A stretch of DNA of 64,000 bases from assembly GCA_004555205.1 (NCBI GenBank), contig SFIY01000016.1, forward strand, positions 9,830 through 73,829, given 5' to 3'. The DNA is from Clostridiales bacterium (GTDB lineage: Bacteria > Bacillota > Clostridia > Oscillospirales > Oscillospiraceae). Positions 17,113 through 25,025 of the stretch are shown one piece after another. The stretch's first letter is position 1, and each line of letters begins with the position of its first letter. Made by a program: the position numbers and the translations under genes. The notes under the pieces are model-generated. The model was not told the DNA's origin. It did no database searches and saw nothing but the letters and a program-made list of their open reading frames with translations.

Positions 17113-17901
17113 ATGGTAAATTTTAAGGTGAAATCGCGTTATAATTATAACGATCTGCTTCAGATCATTCAAATCCTGCGTTCGCCGGAGGGCTGTCCGT
17201 GGGATCGGGAACAGACCCATGCCTCCCTTCGGCGCGGTATGCTGGAGGAGGCCTATGAGGCTGCCGAGGCCATTGACTGCGATGATAAGACCAAGCTGTG
17301 CGAGGAACTGGGCGACGTGCTGATGCAGGTGGTGTTCCATGCGGACATCGAGCGTGAGCGCGGCCGCTTTACCATGGCCGACGTGATCGACGGCGTGGTG
17401 AAGAAGCTGGTGTTCCGTCATCCCCATGTGTTCGGCAGCGCCCACGAGGACAGCGCCGAGAGCGTGCTTGTCAGTTGGGAGGCGCTGAAGCGGCAGGAGA
17501 AGGGACAGGCCTCCACCGCAGAGGCGCTGGACGGTGTGGCACGCAGCCTGCCGGGTTTGTGGCGCGCGGAAAAGCTGCAGGCAAAAGCGGCCAAAGCCGG
17601 CTTCGACTGGGCCGACATCAGCGGTGCGTTGGACAAGCTGGAGGAGGAAGTGGCGGAGCTGCGGCAAGCCGTGGAAGCGCAGAGCCATATCCGCGAGGAG
17701 CTGGGCGATGTGCTGTTCGCCGCGGTAAAGGTGGCGCGTTTTTCAGACATTGATCCGGAGGCTGCCATTAACGACACCTGCGAGAAATTTATTCACCGCT
17801 TCGCCGCCGTGGAGCAGGGCGCCATGGCCCAGGGACGCACGCTCAGCGAGTTGACGCTGGAGGAGATGACGGCCCTTTGGAACGGCGCAAAACGTTCTTA
17901 A
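17113..17901 (+). CDS. mazG: Nucleoside triphosphate pyrophosphohydrolase MazG
   Basis: 262 residues with two MazG domains: the first has RSPEGCPWDREQTHASLRRG and EEAYEAAEAID...EELGDVLMQVVFHA; the second has EEEVAELRQAVE...REELGDVLFAAV. Both carry the ExxE...ExxD Mg2+-binding pattern. It hydrolyses (d)NTPs to NMP and PPi, cleaning aberrant nucleotides. ATG at 17113 follows AGGAGAGTAAAT. Corresponds to the MazG part of Bacillus YabN; the N-terminal methylase domain of YabN is absent. Confidence 0.93.
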   Translation: MVNFKVKSRYNYNDLLQIIQILRSPEGCPWDREQTHASLRRGMLEEAYEAAEAIDCDDKTKLCEELGDVLMQVVFHADIERERGRFTMADVIDGVVKKLVFRHPHVFGSAHEDSAESVLVSWEALKRQEKGQASTAEALDGVARSLPGLWRAEKLQAKAAKAGFDWADISGALDKLEEEVAELRQAVEAQSHIREELGDVLFAAVKVARFSDIDPEAAINDTCEKFIHRFAAVEQGAMAQGRTLSELTLEEMTALWNGAKRS

Positions 17902-17962
17902 TACGATAGCATCGTTTTAGGATATAGTTGCACATAAGAAAAATTTTGTAGGAGGAAGTATC

Positions 17963-18238
17963 ATGAATAAGACCGAATTGATCGCTGCTGTGGCGGAGAA
18001 GACCGGCATGTCCAAGAAGGATACCGAGGCCGTTGTCAGCGCTACCCTGTGTGCCATTACCGACGCTCTGAAGGCAGAGGGTAAGGTGCAGCTGGTTGGC
18101 TTTGGCTCCTTCGAGGTAAAGACCAGAGCGGCACGCACCGGCTTGAACCCCAGAACCAAGGAGCCCGTCGAGATCGCTGCCACCAAGGTGCCCACCTTCA
18201 AGGCAGGCAAGGCTCTGAAGGACGCTGTGGCTAAGTAA
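17963..18238 (+). CDS. hup: DNA-binding protein HU
   Basis: 91 residues, canonical HU/IHF fold: MNKTELIAAVAEKTGMSKKD, then the GFGSFEV signature near 47-53 and DNA-binding arm around ARTGLNPRTKEPVEI. Nucleoid-associated dimer that bends DNA. Strong Shine-Dalgarno GTAGGAGGAAG. Placed between mazG and rqcP as in other Firmicutes; followed by its own strong terminator, so it can be expressed above its neighbours. Confidence 0.97.
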   Translation: MNKTELIAAVAEKTGMSKKDTEAVVSATLCAITDALKAEGKVQLVGFGSFEVKTRAARTGLNPRTKEPVEIAATKVPTFKAGKALKDAVAK

Positions 18239-18251
18239 AAAAACTGAAAAT

Positions 18252-18278
18252 AAAAGCGCCGGCGGCGCTTTTATTTTT
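18252..18278 (+). terminator. Terminator after hup
   Basis: Stem AAAAGCGCC / GGCGCTTTT with a 3-nt loop followed by ATTTTTTG. It overlaps the leader of rqcP, so read-through must feed the downstream genes unless they have their own start. Confidence 0.9.
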
Positions 18279-18291
18279 TGGAGGAATTTCT

Positions 18292-18546
18292 ATGCGGCTG
18301 GACAAATATCTGAAGGTTTCGCGCCTGATTAAGCGGCGCACCGTTGCTAACGAGGCTTGCGACAACGAGCGCGTAGCGGTGAACGGCCGGGTACAGCGCG
18401 CCTCCTACGATGTGAAGGTGGGCGACAGGATCGCCATTCGTTTCGGTCAGAAAACGCTGACCGTGGAGGTGCTGAGCGTGGCGGACAATGTGGGCAAAGC
18501 CGACGCTGCCGCCATGTATCGGGAGATTGCGGACGAGATATCATAA
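18292..18546 (+). CDS. rqcP: S4-domain RNA-binding protein RqcP (YabO)
   Basis: 84 residues, a single S4 RNA-binding domain: MRLDKYLKVSRLIKRRTVANEACDNERVAVNGR. In Bacillus RqcP stabilises peptidyl-tRNA on stalled 50S subunits during poly-alanine tailing by RqcH. Shine-Dalgarno TGGAGGAATTTCT. Position after hup matches yabO synteny. Confidence 0.93.
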   Translation: MRLDKYLKVSRLIKRRTVANEACDNERVAVNGRVQRASYDVKVGDRIAIRFGQKTLTVEVLSVADNVGKADAAAMYREIADEIS

Positions 18547-18555
18547 TTTCAGACG

Positions 18556-18600
18556 ACCTCTCATACCATGCAGTAAAGACTGTACGGTATGGGAGGTTTT
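18556..18600 (+). terminator. Terminator-like hairpin holding the yabP Shine-Dalgarno
   Basis: Arms ACCTCTCATACC (18556-18567) and GGTATGGGAGGT (18586-18597) pair over 12 positions (one G-U), with inner GCAG/CTGT pairing, and are followed by TTTTTCT. The 3' arm contains GGGAGG, the yabP ribosome-binding site. It is both a plausible intrinsic terminator and a translation-blocking structure at the housekeeping/sporulation boundary. Confidence 0.7.
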
Positions 18601-18603
18601 TCT

Positions 18604-18891
18604 ATGACTTATGAGTTTAAGCCCCAGGGTGAGCTGCATCACCGACTGGAACTGGAGGGCCGCGAGCGCCTGACCGTGTCCGGCGTGGAGGATGTGGAGC
18701 GTTTTGACGAGAGCTGCATCGTGATGTCCACCTGCGTGGGTACTCTCATTATCAGCGGCGAGGAGCTGCACATCGGCAAGCTGTCCCTTGACGGCGGCGA
18801 GCTGCATGTGGACGGGCATATTGACGCGGTGACCTATGAAGAATCGGCCCAGCAGCGCGGCGCTTCGCTGTTTAGCCGGCTGTTTGGCTGA
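18604..18891 (+). CDS. yabP: Sporulation protein YabP
   Basis: 95 residues, YabP/YqfC family: small beta-rich protein with HRLELEGRERLTVSGVEDVERFDES and LHIGKLSLDGGELHVDGHID. In Bacillus yabP is SigmaE-dependent and associated with spore coat/cortex formation. ATG at 18604 is six bases after GGGAGG; an ATG at 18589 lies inside that hairpin arm and is rejected. Last base shared with the yabQ start (TGATG-type overlap). Confidence 0.9.
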   Translation: MTYEFKPQGELHHRLELEGRERLTVSGVEDVERFDESCIVMSTCVGTLIISGEELHIGKLSLDGGELHVDGHIDAVTYEESAQQRGASLFSRLFG

Positions 18892-19418
18892 TGGAGATCT
18901 ACATTTGGCAGCAATTGACCGATCTGGGGGCGGCGATGCTGTTGGGTATCGTCTGCGGCACAGTCTATGACCTGCTGCGGCCGGTGCGCCTGCGGCGTCG
19001 GCACAGCAGAGCACTGACCCATTTGGTGGATGCCGTCTTTGTGCTGCTCGCGCTGCTGGGCATATTCTTATTCGCCCTGCGCATCGGACAGGGTGAATTT
19101 CGCCTGTTCATGCTTTTCGGCTTTATCGGCGGCGTGGCCGTGTACTATCTGCTGCTGAGCGCTCTGCTGCGGCCGTTGTGGGATTTCTGGGCAGAGGCGG
19201 CGGACAGATTTTTGGCATTGCTGTGGAAGCCCCTTGCGATTATCGGCAGCGGCGTAAAAAAAATGACCCGGTTGATAAAAAAATACTTCCATTTTCTCCA
19301 AAAATACAGTACAATTAAAAGGTATAAGCGGGATTTTACCCACATACGCAGCGATATTTTGGGAAATGGAGGGCGTTCGGGGCATGAGAAAAGCAAAAAA
19401 GGTAAGAAGAAATCGTAA
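18891..19418 (+). CDS. yabQ: Spore cortex biosynthesis protein YabQ
   Basis: 175 residues with three to four N-terminal membrane segments followed by a basic C-terminal tail. The sequence GAAMLLGIVCGTVYDLLRPVRLRRR is typical of YabQ. Required for cortex formation in Bacillus and located in the membranes around the forespore. Overlaps yabP by one base and divIC by 35 bases, so the three are translationally linked. Confidence 0.88.
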   Translation: MEIYIWQQLTDLGAAMLLGIVCGTVYDLLRPVRLRRRHSRALTHLVDAVFVLLALLGIFLFALRIGQGEFRLFMLFGFIGGVAVYYLLLSALLRPLWDFWAEAADRFLALLWKPLAIIGSGVKKMTRLIKKYFHFLQKYSTIKRYKRDFTHIRSDILGNGGRSGHEKSKKGKKKS

Positions 19419-19677
19419 CCCTCTGGCATTATTGGTTGTTTTCGTGTTGATCGCCGTGGTGGGCTTTGAGTTGGTCCATGTTTACGGTGAGCTGAAGGTG
19501 AAGTGGGCGGAAAAAAACGACGCCGCCGCACAATTGGAGGAATTGCAGCAGGAAAACGCCTCCCTGCAGGCGGATCTGAACCGCGCCGACGACCCTGCCA
19601 TCTACAAAGAAAAGGCCCGCGAGCAGTTGGGCCTTGCCCAGGAGGGAGAACGCATTTTCTACGATGTGAACAACTGA
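19384..19677 (+). CDS. divIC: Septum formation initiator DivIC/FtsB
   Basis: 97 residues from ATG 19384: a basic N-terminus (MRKAKKVRRNRNP), one membrane helix (about 15-33) and a coiled coil (AAAQLEELQQENASLQADLNRADDP) ending with the YKEKAREQLGLAQEGERIFYD motif of FtsB/DivIC. Partner of FtsL/DivIB in the divisome. ATG at 19384 is about ten bases after GGAGGGCG; an upstream ATG at 19366 abuts this site. Confidence 0.9.
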   Translation: MRKAKKVRRNRNPLALLVVFVLIAVVGFELVHVYGELKVKWAEKNDAAAQLEELQQENASLQADLNRADDPAIYKEKAREQLGLAQEGERIFYDVNN

Positions 19678-19717
19678 GCATATCCCCATCACGCGAAGGG
19701 AGAACAGACAAAACACT

Positions 19718-20128
19718 ATGGAATTGGCGGTTGGAGCAATTGTGAGCGGCAAGGTGACGGCAATTACTAAATTCGGCGCCTTTGTGGCTCTGGAGTGCGG
19801 AAAGTCCGGCCTGGTGCATATTTCAGAGGTGGCCAACAGCTTTGTCAGCGACGTGCATGACTTTTTGCAAGCCGGCCAAGAGGTACAGGTGAAGGTCTTG
19901 TCCGTCACACCGGAGGGACGGGTCAATCTGTCCGTCAAGCAGGCGCTGCCACGGCCCAATTGCCATAGCTGCGCCACGCGCACTGCGCCCGCACCGGTGC
20001 AAACAGCATCCCCTGACGAGGCGTCCTTTGAGGACAAGCTGAAGCAGTTCCTCTGCGCATCGGACAGCAAGATGTCCGAGCTGAACCGCAATCGGGACGG
20101 CAGACGCGGCAATCGAAGAAGGAAATAA
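19718..20128 (+). CDS. S1 RNA-binding domain protein (YabR-like)
   Basis: 136 residues: an N-terminal S1 domain (MELAVGAIVSGKVTAITKFG, LVHISEV, VKVLSVTPEGRVNLSVKQA, about residues 1-75) and a low-complexity Pro/Ala then basic tail (RNRDGRRGNRRRK). Matches YabR in the same synteny block and the general-stress S1 proteins that contact ribosomes. Last gene of the block, followed by a GAAA-loop terminator. Confidence 0.88.
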   Translation: MELAVGAIVSGKVTAITKFGAFVALECGKSGLVHISEVANSFVSDVHDFLQAGQEVQVKVLSVTPEGRVNLSVKQALPRPNCHSCATRTAPAPVQTASPDEASFEDKLKQFLCASDSKMSELNRNRDGRRGNRRRK

Positions 20129-20132
20129 ATAT

Positions 20133-20165
20133 CCCCCGGCGAAAGCGCGGGGGTATTTCTTTTAC
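20133..20165 (+). terminator. Terminator of the yab-like block
   Basis: CCCCCGGC-GAAA-GC(G)CGGGGG hairpin with a GAAA tetraloop, then TATTTCTTTT. It also marks the left edge of the AT-rich island. Confidence 0.85.
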
Positions 20166-20194
20166 GGGCGAAGCCCTATATTACCGGCCACGCC

Positions 20195-20380
20195 TCATGC
20201 GGCGTTGGTACGGTCTGACATTTGCACGTGTATATGCTCCGGGCATACTTCCGCCTTTACGATCGTCACCTTTTTCCATTCGCACAACTGCCGCAGTATT
20301 TTCCCTATCTCTCTGCGCTTCTCACCGAAGAATACTTTGCGCCGATATTTCGGCGCAAATGCGATACGGTTCTCAATCAC
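20195..20380 (-). pseudogene. IS200/IS605 TnpA transposase remnant
   Basis: Minus-strand frame reads RIAFAPKYRRKVFFGEKRRE, IGKILRQLCEWKKVTIVKAE and VCPEHIHV, matching the first half of IS200/IS605 Y1 transposases including the HxH (HIH) metal motif. The true N-terminus is replaced by unrelated sequence upstream of about 20371 and everything after HIH, including the catalytic Tyr, is missing. No terminal hairpins were recognised. It is a dead fragment at the left boundary of the potassium island. Confidence 0.85.
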
Positions 20381-20410
20381 ACAGGGCTGTATGAATACCG
20401 GCACGGCAGG

Positions 20411-20839
20411 ATGCTGATGCATTTGAGATTTATCTTTGAAGCGTTGAGTGATTTAAGCGCTCCCGGAGAATATATGCGCTACTATCGCCAACTACGCGGG
20501 CTTACCACAAGGCAACTTGCAGAGAAGTTAAACATTGTACCGGCTACAGTTCTCGGATATGAACAGGGGCGTTTTCCGATACCGTATGAAATTTCCATAG
20601 CTGCTACTGAAATGCTGCAAATACCCGAGTCTCTGCTGTTTGATGATTTCTGCATTTTCATAGGTGCGCCATATACGGAACTATTACATACGGCCAGAAA
20701 AAGTTATGGGTTAAGTCAAATTGATTTCGCTGAAAATGCCGGTATTTCTCCGAGTATCTATGCAAAATGGGAGTCGGGCAGCCGCAGGCCATCAAGAAAA
20801 ATGTATCAGCAACTAAAAGCAACCTATCCCGAATTATAA
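20411..20839 (+). CDS. Tandem XRE-type helix-turn-helix regulator
   Basis: About 142 residues with two HTH_3-like units: MRYYRQLRGLTTRQLAEKLN...ATVLGYEQGR and LLHTARKSYGLSQIDFAENA...YAKWESGSR. The frame is open further upstream to 20222, but that part is antisense to the IS200 fragment, so the native start is uncertain and the gene may be 5'-truncated by the insertion. AT-rich compared with the backbone. It has its own terminator at 20847-20886. Target unknown. Confidence 0.6.
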   Translation: MLMHLRFIFEALSDLSAPGEYMRYYRQLRGLTTRQLAEKLNIVPATVLGYEQGRFPIPYEISIAATEMLQIPESLLFDDFCIFIGAPYTELLHTARKSYGLSQIDFAENAGISPSIYAKWESGSRRPSRKMYQQLKATYPEL

Positions 20840-20846
20840 AATTTTA

Positions 20847-20886
20847 AGCGTACTCACACAAAAACGGTGGGTACGCTCATTTTCTT
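20847..20886 (+). terminator. Terminator after the XRE gene
   Basis: 11-position stem AGCGTACTCAC / GTGGGTACGCT (one G-U) followed by CATTTTCTT. Confidence 0.75.
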
Positions 20887-20954
20887 ATCCGTACATTCGA
20901 TCTTTGCGGTTACTTGCAGTACAATCATTGCAGAAATTGAAAGGAGAATCGGTG

Positions 20955-21137
20955 ATGAAACAAAAATACTATCTTGCATTAAGCAACCAGGAACATCGGC
21001 TTATAATTGAGAGCCTGAACCAATTAAGAAACAAGCTTATTGCTGGCGGCAAGTACACCGATGCGGCGGATGACGTCTTGCTGAAAATCATTGGGGCAAA
21101 GCAGAAGAAATTTAAAGTGATTTATAGGGAGGCGTGA
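20955..21137 (+). CDS. Small mobile-element-associated protein of unknown function
   Basis: 60 residues, MKQKYYLALSNQEHRLIIES..., mostly helical and charged, with no recognised domain. ATG at 20955 is preceded by AAGGAG. The next gene, tnpV-like, begins at 21140, three bases later. Proteins of this type often sit directly before tnpV in Clostridiales transposons, so co-transcription and shared origin are inferred. Confidence 0.7.
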   Translation: MKQKYYLALSNQEHRLIIESLNQLRNKLIAGGKYTDAADDVLLKIIGAKQKKFKVIYREA

Positions 21138-21139
21138 TT

Positions 21140-21498
21140 GTGGAAAAGTACATTTTTGACGAAAGAAACGGGCTTTGGTATGAGCTTCAAGGTGACTACT
21201 ATCTACCGTGTTTAAAGCTGCCGGAGGAAGAACAGCAGCCTGTCGGATTATGGGGCAGCGACATTTGCAGTACATCAAACGACACCGCAGGGTGCTTTAC
21301 AAAAATCTGCTGACAAGCGGTAAACTGAACGGCTACCTCTCAGATCTTGACAAACAGGCCGAGGATATGTTTTCTCGTCCCGTAAAGCAAATGGCAGAGC
21401 GTGAAGGTGTAACAGAACGGCTCAAAGCGGAAAATCAAATGGAGTGGGTTGGTCGGATGAACAATATTCGCAGCAGAGCAGCAGGAATTTATAAGTAA
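21140..21498 (+). pseudogene. TnpV transposon-encoded protein, frameshifted
   Basis: The GTG at 21140 starts VEKYIFDERNGLWYELQGDY, in-frame to a stop at 21311-21313. The family continues in another frame with GQRHLQYIKRHRRVLYKNL, TSGKLNGYLSDLDKQAEDMF and EWVGRMNNIRSRAAGIYK, ending at 21498. Adding one G in the GGGG run near 21252-21255 would restore a single reading frame. TnpV is a small accessory protein of Tn4451-like elements; no large resolvase is nearby, so this is a relic or an assembly indel. Confidence 0.8.
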
Positions 21499-21523
21499 TG
21501 AATTGATTTTTTCATAAAAGATT

Positions 21524-21565
21524 AACGGTGCTGTAAACATCAAAAGGATTTACAGCACCGTTTTT
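21524..21565. terminator. Bidirectional terminator between tnpV and kdpE
   Basis: 14-bp perfect stem AACGGTGCTGTAAA / TTTACAGCACCGTT, with TTTTTGTG on the plus strand and AATCTTTT on the minus strand. Confidence 0.9.
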
Positions 21566-21590
21566 GTGTATTCATTTTCTGTTTAGCAGA

Positions 21591-22292
21591 TTATTCAACC
21601 TTCATCATTCTGTAGCCAACGCCGATATGCGTTTGGATATATTGCGGCGAATCGGCATCCTTTTCCAGCTTTTTACGGAGCGTCGCCATAAAGACGCGCA
21701 GGGAGGCAATGTCGTTATCCCAACTGCTTCCCCAAATGCTCTGCGTAATGAAAGTGTGCGTCAAAACCTTTCCGATATTTCTTGACAGCAGGCACAAAAG
21801 TTTATATTCAATAGGCGTAAGGTGCAACTCTTCGTCGCCTAAATAGGCGCATCCTGCGGCATAATCGATACGAAGCTGACCGTTTGTAAAAACGGACGCT
21901 TCGGCGGCGGTCTCGTTCTGTATCATATTAAGCCGCCTTTGTGTAACCCTTAACCTTGCCAAAAGCTCTTCCACAGAAAACGGTTTGGTCAGATAATCGT
22001 CGGCTCCTGCGTCGAGAGCGTCAATTTTATCGGTATCTTCGCTTCGTGCGCTGATAACGATAATCGGCATATTCGACCAAGTGCGGATTTTTTTGATTAC
22101 ATCAACGCCGTCAATATCAGGAAGTCCTAAATCGAGCAGGACAATATCCGGATTGTGCGATGACGCTTCCAAAATGGCGTCTGCACCGTTTGACGCAGTT
22201 AAGTATCTGTAATCGTGCGCTTTCAGGGTTGTTGTAATAAGATTCTTGACCGAATTATCATCTTCAACAACCAATATCAAGGGTTTATTCAT
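21591..22292 (-). CDS. kdpE: KdpE-type response regulator
   Basis: 233 residues, OmpR/PhoB architecture: receiver (phosphoacceptor Asp in DIVLLDLGLPDIDG, near 54; conserved Lys in DYLTKPF) and winged-helix DNA-binding domain (HLTPIEYKLLCLLSRNIGKVLTH). Overlaps the upstream kdpD by eight bases, so the pair is co-translated. In other bacteria KdpE activates kdpFABC on K+ limitation or turgor loss. Here kdpAB are missing, so the surviving trk genes, just upstream on the same strand, may be its targets. Confidence 0.95.
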   Translation of the reverse strand: MNKPLILVVEDDNSVKNLITTTLKAHDYRYLTASNGADAILEASSHNPDIVLLDLGLPDIDGVDVIKKIRTWSNMPIIVISARSEDTDKIDALDAGADDYLTKPFSVEELLARLRVTQRRLNMIQNETAAEASVFTNGQLRIDYAAGCAYLGDEELHLTPIEYKLLCLLSRNIGKVLTHTFITQSIWGSSWDNDIASLRVFMATLRKKLEKDADSPQYIQTHIGVGYRMMKVE

Positions 22293-24984
22293 GAATTTCT
22301 ACCTCCCCGGCAGGTAATGTAACGGTGAACACCGCGCCGTGCGGTGTGTTATCCGAAACGGTTATTTTGCCGCCGTGTGCATTTACGATGGAACGGCACA
22401 GCGACAATCCCAAGCCTAAGCTGCGGCGGCTGTCGGCTATTTTGTTCGCTCCGCTGTAAAACATATCGAACACACGCTCTTTCATATCATCGGGTATCCC
22501 GTCACCGTCATCGGCAATGGTTATAACCGCTTTATCTCCTTGCTTCCAAGTTTTAATCAGAATGTCGGAGCCTTTCGGCGTGTATTTAATGGCGTTATCC
22601 ACAATATTTATAATAACCTGTACTATTAGCTTTGCATCCATTTTGGCAAAAAGATAATCTTCTTTATGCCGGACGGTGATATGGTGCTCCACGCTTTTTC
22701 GGTTCACATGTTGAAGTGCTTCTGTGATGACATCGTCCACTAAATCCTCTGTAATGTGAAGATTCAGCCGTCCCTCTTCGATTCTTGTGACCGAAAGCAG
22801 GTTTTCCACCAGATTGATAAGCCACATAGAGTCATCGTAAATATCGGTATAAAGCTGCTTTTTTGTTGCTTCATCAAAGGAATTGCCGTTTGATAAAAGA
22901 TTGCTTGCATTGCCGGAAATGGAGGTAAGCGGTGTTCGCAGATCGTGCGAAATCGCGCGCAGCAGATTGGCGCGAAGCTGTTCATTTTTGGCAAGGATCG
23001 CCGCTTCTTCTTTCTCTCTTGCGTTCTTTTCGTTTTCCAGCGACAGGGCACATTCGCCGAGTATGGACAATAGAATACTTTTTTCAAACGAATCCAGCGG
23101 TTCTACACCGATATAAATCCCGACAACACCGTAAACCCGGCGGTTCACTCTTACCGCAAGGTAGAGGCATTTTGCGCTTGAAAGCGTTTCGGTAGTAGCG
23201 CCTGCGTGTTTGTTATTTTTCAGCACCCACTCTGCAACCGCCTTTTCATTTATACCGGTTATTTCCTCGTCCGTTTTGTCACCTGAAACGGTAAAAATAT
23301 GAGGTTCGCCGAGTGTTTCGTCCTCAGTCAGATAAAATACAATATCTTTGCCGAGCAGTTTAATCAATTGATTTGCCGTTGCAGAAACGATTTCGTTCTT
23401 GTCCTTTGCCTGCTGTAAAAGCTGGTTTGTGTCAAACAGCACCTTTGTTCTGTAAGCCGCCTTTGCCGACTGTTTTGCGTGATTTTTAAGCTTTACCGCA
23501 AGGGTACTTGTCATAAGCGCCGCCAAAAACATAATAATAAAGGTGACGGGATAGCCCTGACCGTATGCATGAAAGGTAAATTGCGGCTCGGTAAAGAGAA
23601 AGTTAAAGACCAAAACGCTGACAATAGAGGAAATCAGGCTGTAAAGCCGATGCCTTGTTATAACCGAGGTTGCAAGAACGCCGAGAACATATACCGTAAT
23701 AATATTGGCTTCCGCAAAGCCCAAGTAACGGAAGATCATTCCTATACAGCTTGCCAAAATCAAAATGGCAGCGCTTTTCAAAAAATCGGATACGGAAAAG
23801 GCAATTTTGCTTTTTCTCGCTTTTTTTGCGCGGTATGCGGCGTTTTTGCCGTCGGTATCGGGTATAACATGCACATCCAAATTCGGCGCGTTTGCAATCA
23901 GTTTTTCTGTAAGAGTGGGTTTGGAAAAAATGCTCTTTCGGGTTGCGGAGCTTCTTCCTATCACGATTTTTGAGACACCCGAAAGCCTTGCAAATTCGGC
24001 AATTTGATAGGAAACATCTTCACCGTACACGGTTTCGATTTTTGCGCCGAGCTGTTCCGCAAGACGCATATTGCTTCGCAGGCGTTTTACATCTTCTTCA
24101 GGCATAACCTGATAATCAGGCGTTTCCACAAACAGCGCGGTAAAAGCACCCTTGAACGCATTTGCCATTCGGGCGGCAGTACGGATGATTTTGGGATTGG
24201 ACGGCGATGACGAAAGGCAGACAAGAATATGCTCGTCCGTATGATAATCGCTGTGGCTCTTCATTCTGACGGCTTCGGTAAGCAGATTTACTCTATCAGC
24301 GCAGCGGCGCAAGGCAATTTCACGAAGCGCCGTAAGATTTTCCACGGTAAAGAAATTCTCTGTTGCACGCTCAGCCTGCGTCGGGTTATATACTTTGCCC
24401 GCTTGCAGCCGTTCAATCAATTCCTGCGGCTCAATATCCACAAGCTCAACCTGACTTGCGTTGTCAAATACCGAATCGGGGATACGCTCGTGTACCATAA
24501 TGCCCGTTATAGACGCAACGGTGTCAATAAGGCTTTCGATATGCTGAACATTTACCGTGGTATAAACATCTATTCCCGCATTAAGCAGCTCTTCAATATC
24601 CTGATAACGCTTTGTATGTCGGCACACGGGGGCATTGGTATGGGCAAGCTCATCCACAAGAATTACCTGTGGGTGCCTGGCAAGCGCAGCGTCAAGATTA
24701 AATTCCGAAAGAGTAATTCCGTTATATTCCGAAACAAGATTCGCGAGACATTCCAATCCGTTTACAAGTGCGGAGGTCTGCGGACGGGCGTGTGGCTCAA
24801 TGTAGCCGGCAACGACATCAATACCATGCTTCTTTGCCGAATGGGCGGCTTTGAGCATAGCATAGGTTTTGCCGACTCCTGCGGCATAGCCGAAAAAGAT
24901 TTTCAAATGCCCGCGATTGAGACTTTGCTCTTCCTTTTCAATTTGCTTTAAAATCTGTTCCGGGTTTTGCCTTGCTTCGTCCAT
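22285..24984 (-). CDS. kdpD: Osmosensitive K+ channel histidine kinase KdpD
   Basis: 899 residues, full length. Order: KdpD N-terminal domain with Walker A GYAAGVGKTY and QVILVDELAHTNAP; universal-stress-like domain (HILVCLSSSPSNPKIIRTA); four-helix membrane block about residues 400-500; GAF-like region; HisKA with SHDLRTPLTSI; HATPase with NIVDNAIKYTPKGS and GLGLSLCRSIV. All catalytic motifs look intact. ATG at 24984 is chosen (AGGGGGTG upstream). Its normal partner pump KdpABC is reduced to a kdpC stub at 28.7-29.0 kb. Confidence 0.95.
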   Translation of the reverse strand: MDEARQNPEQILKQIEKEEQSLNRGHLKIFFGYAAGVGKTYAMLKAAHSAKKHGIDVVAGYIEPHARPQTSALVNGLECLANLVSEYNGITLSEFNLDAALARHPQVILVDELAHTNAPVCRHTKRYQDIEELLNAGIDVYTTVNVQHIESLIDTVASITGIMVHERIPDSVFDNASQVELVDIEPQELIERLQAGKVYNPTQAERATENFFTVENLTALREIALRRCADRVNLLTEAVRMKSHSDYHTDEHILVCLSSSPSNPKIIRTAARMANAFKGAFTALFVETPDYQVMPEEDVKRLRSNMRLAEQLGAKIETVYGEDVSYQIAEFARLSGVSKIVIGRSSATRKSIFSKPTLTEKLIANAPNLDVHVIPDTDGKNAAYRAKKARKSKIAFSVSDFLKSAAILILASCIGMIFRYLGFAEANIITVYVLGVLATSVITRHRLYSLISSIVSVLVFNFLFTEPQFTFHAYGQGYPVTFIIMFLAALMTSTLAVKLKNHAKQSAKAAYRTKVLFDTNQLLQQAKDKNEIVSATANQLIKLLGKDIVFYLTEDETLGEPHIFTVSGDKTDEEITGINEKAVAEWVLKNNKHAGATTETLSSAKCLYLAVRVNRRVYGVVGIYIGVEPLDSFEKSILLSILGECALSLENEKNAREKEEAAILAKNEQLRANLLRAISHDLRTPLTSISGNASNLLSNGNSFDEATKKQLYTDIYDDSMWLINLVENLLSVTRIEEGRLNLHITEDLVDDVITEALQHVNRKSVEHHITVRHKEDYLFAKMDAKLIVQVIINIVDNAIKYTPKGSDILIKTWKQGDKAVITIADDGDGIPDDMKERVFDMFYSGANKIADSRRSLGLGLSLCRSIVNAHGGKITVSDNTPHGAVFTVTLPAGEVEIHE

Positions 24985-25025
24985 TAAAACACCCCCTGTA
25001 AGGCTCATATTTCAAGTGAGAATAA

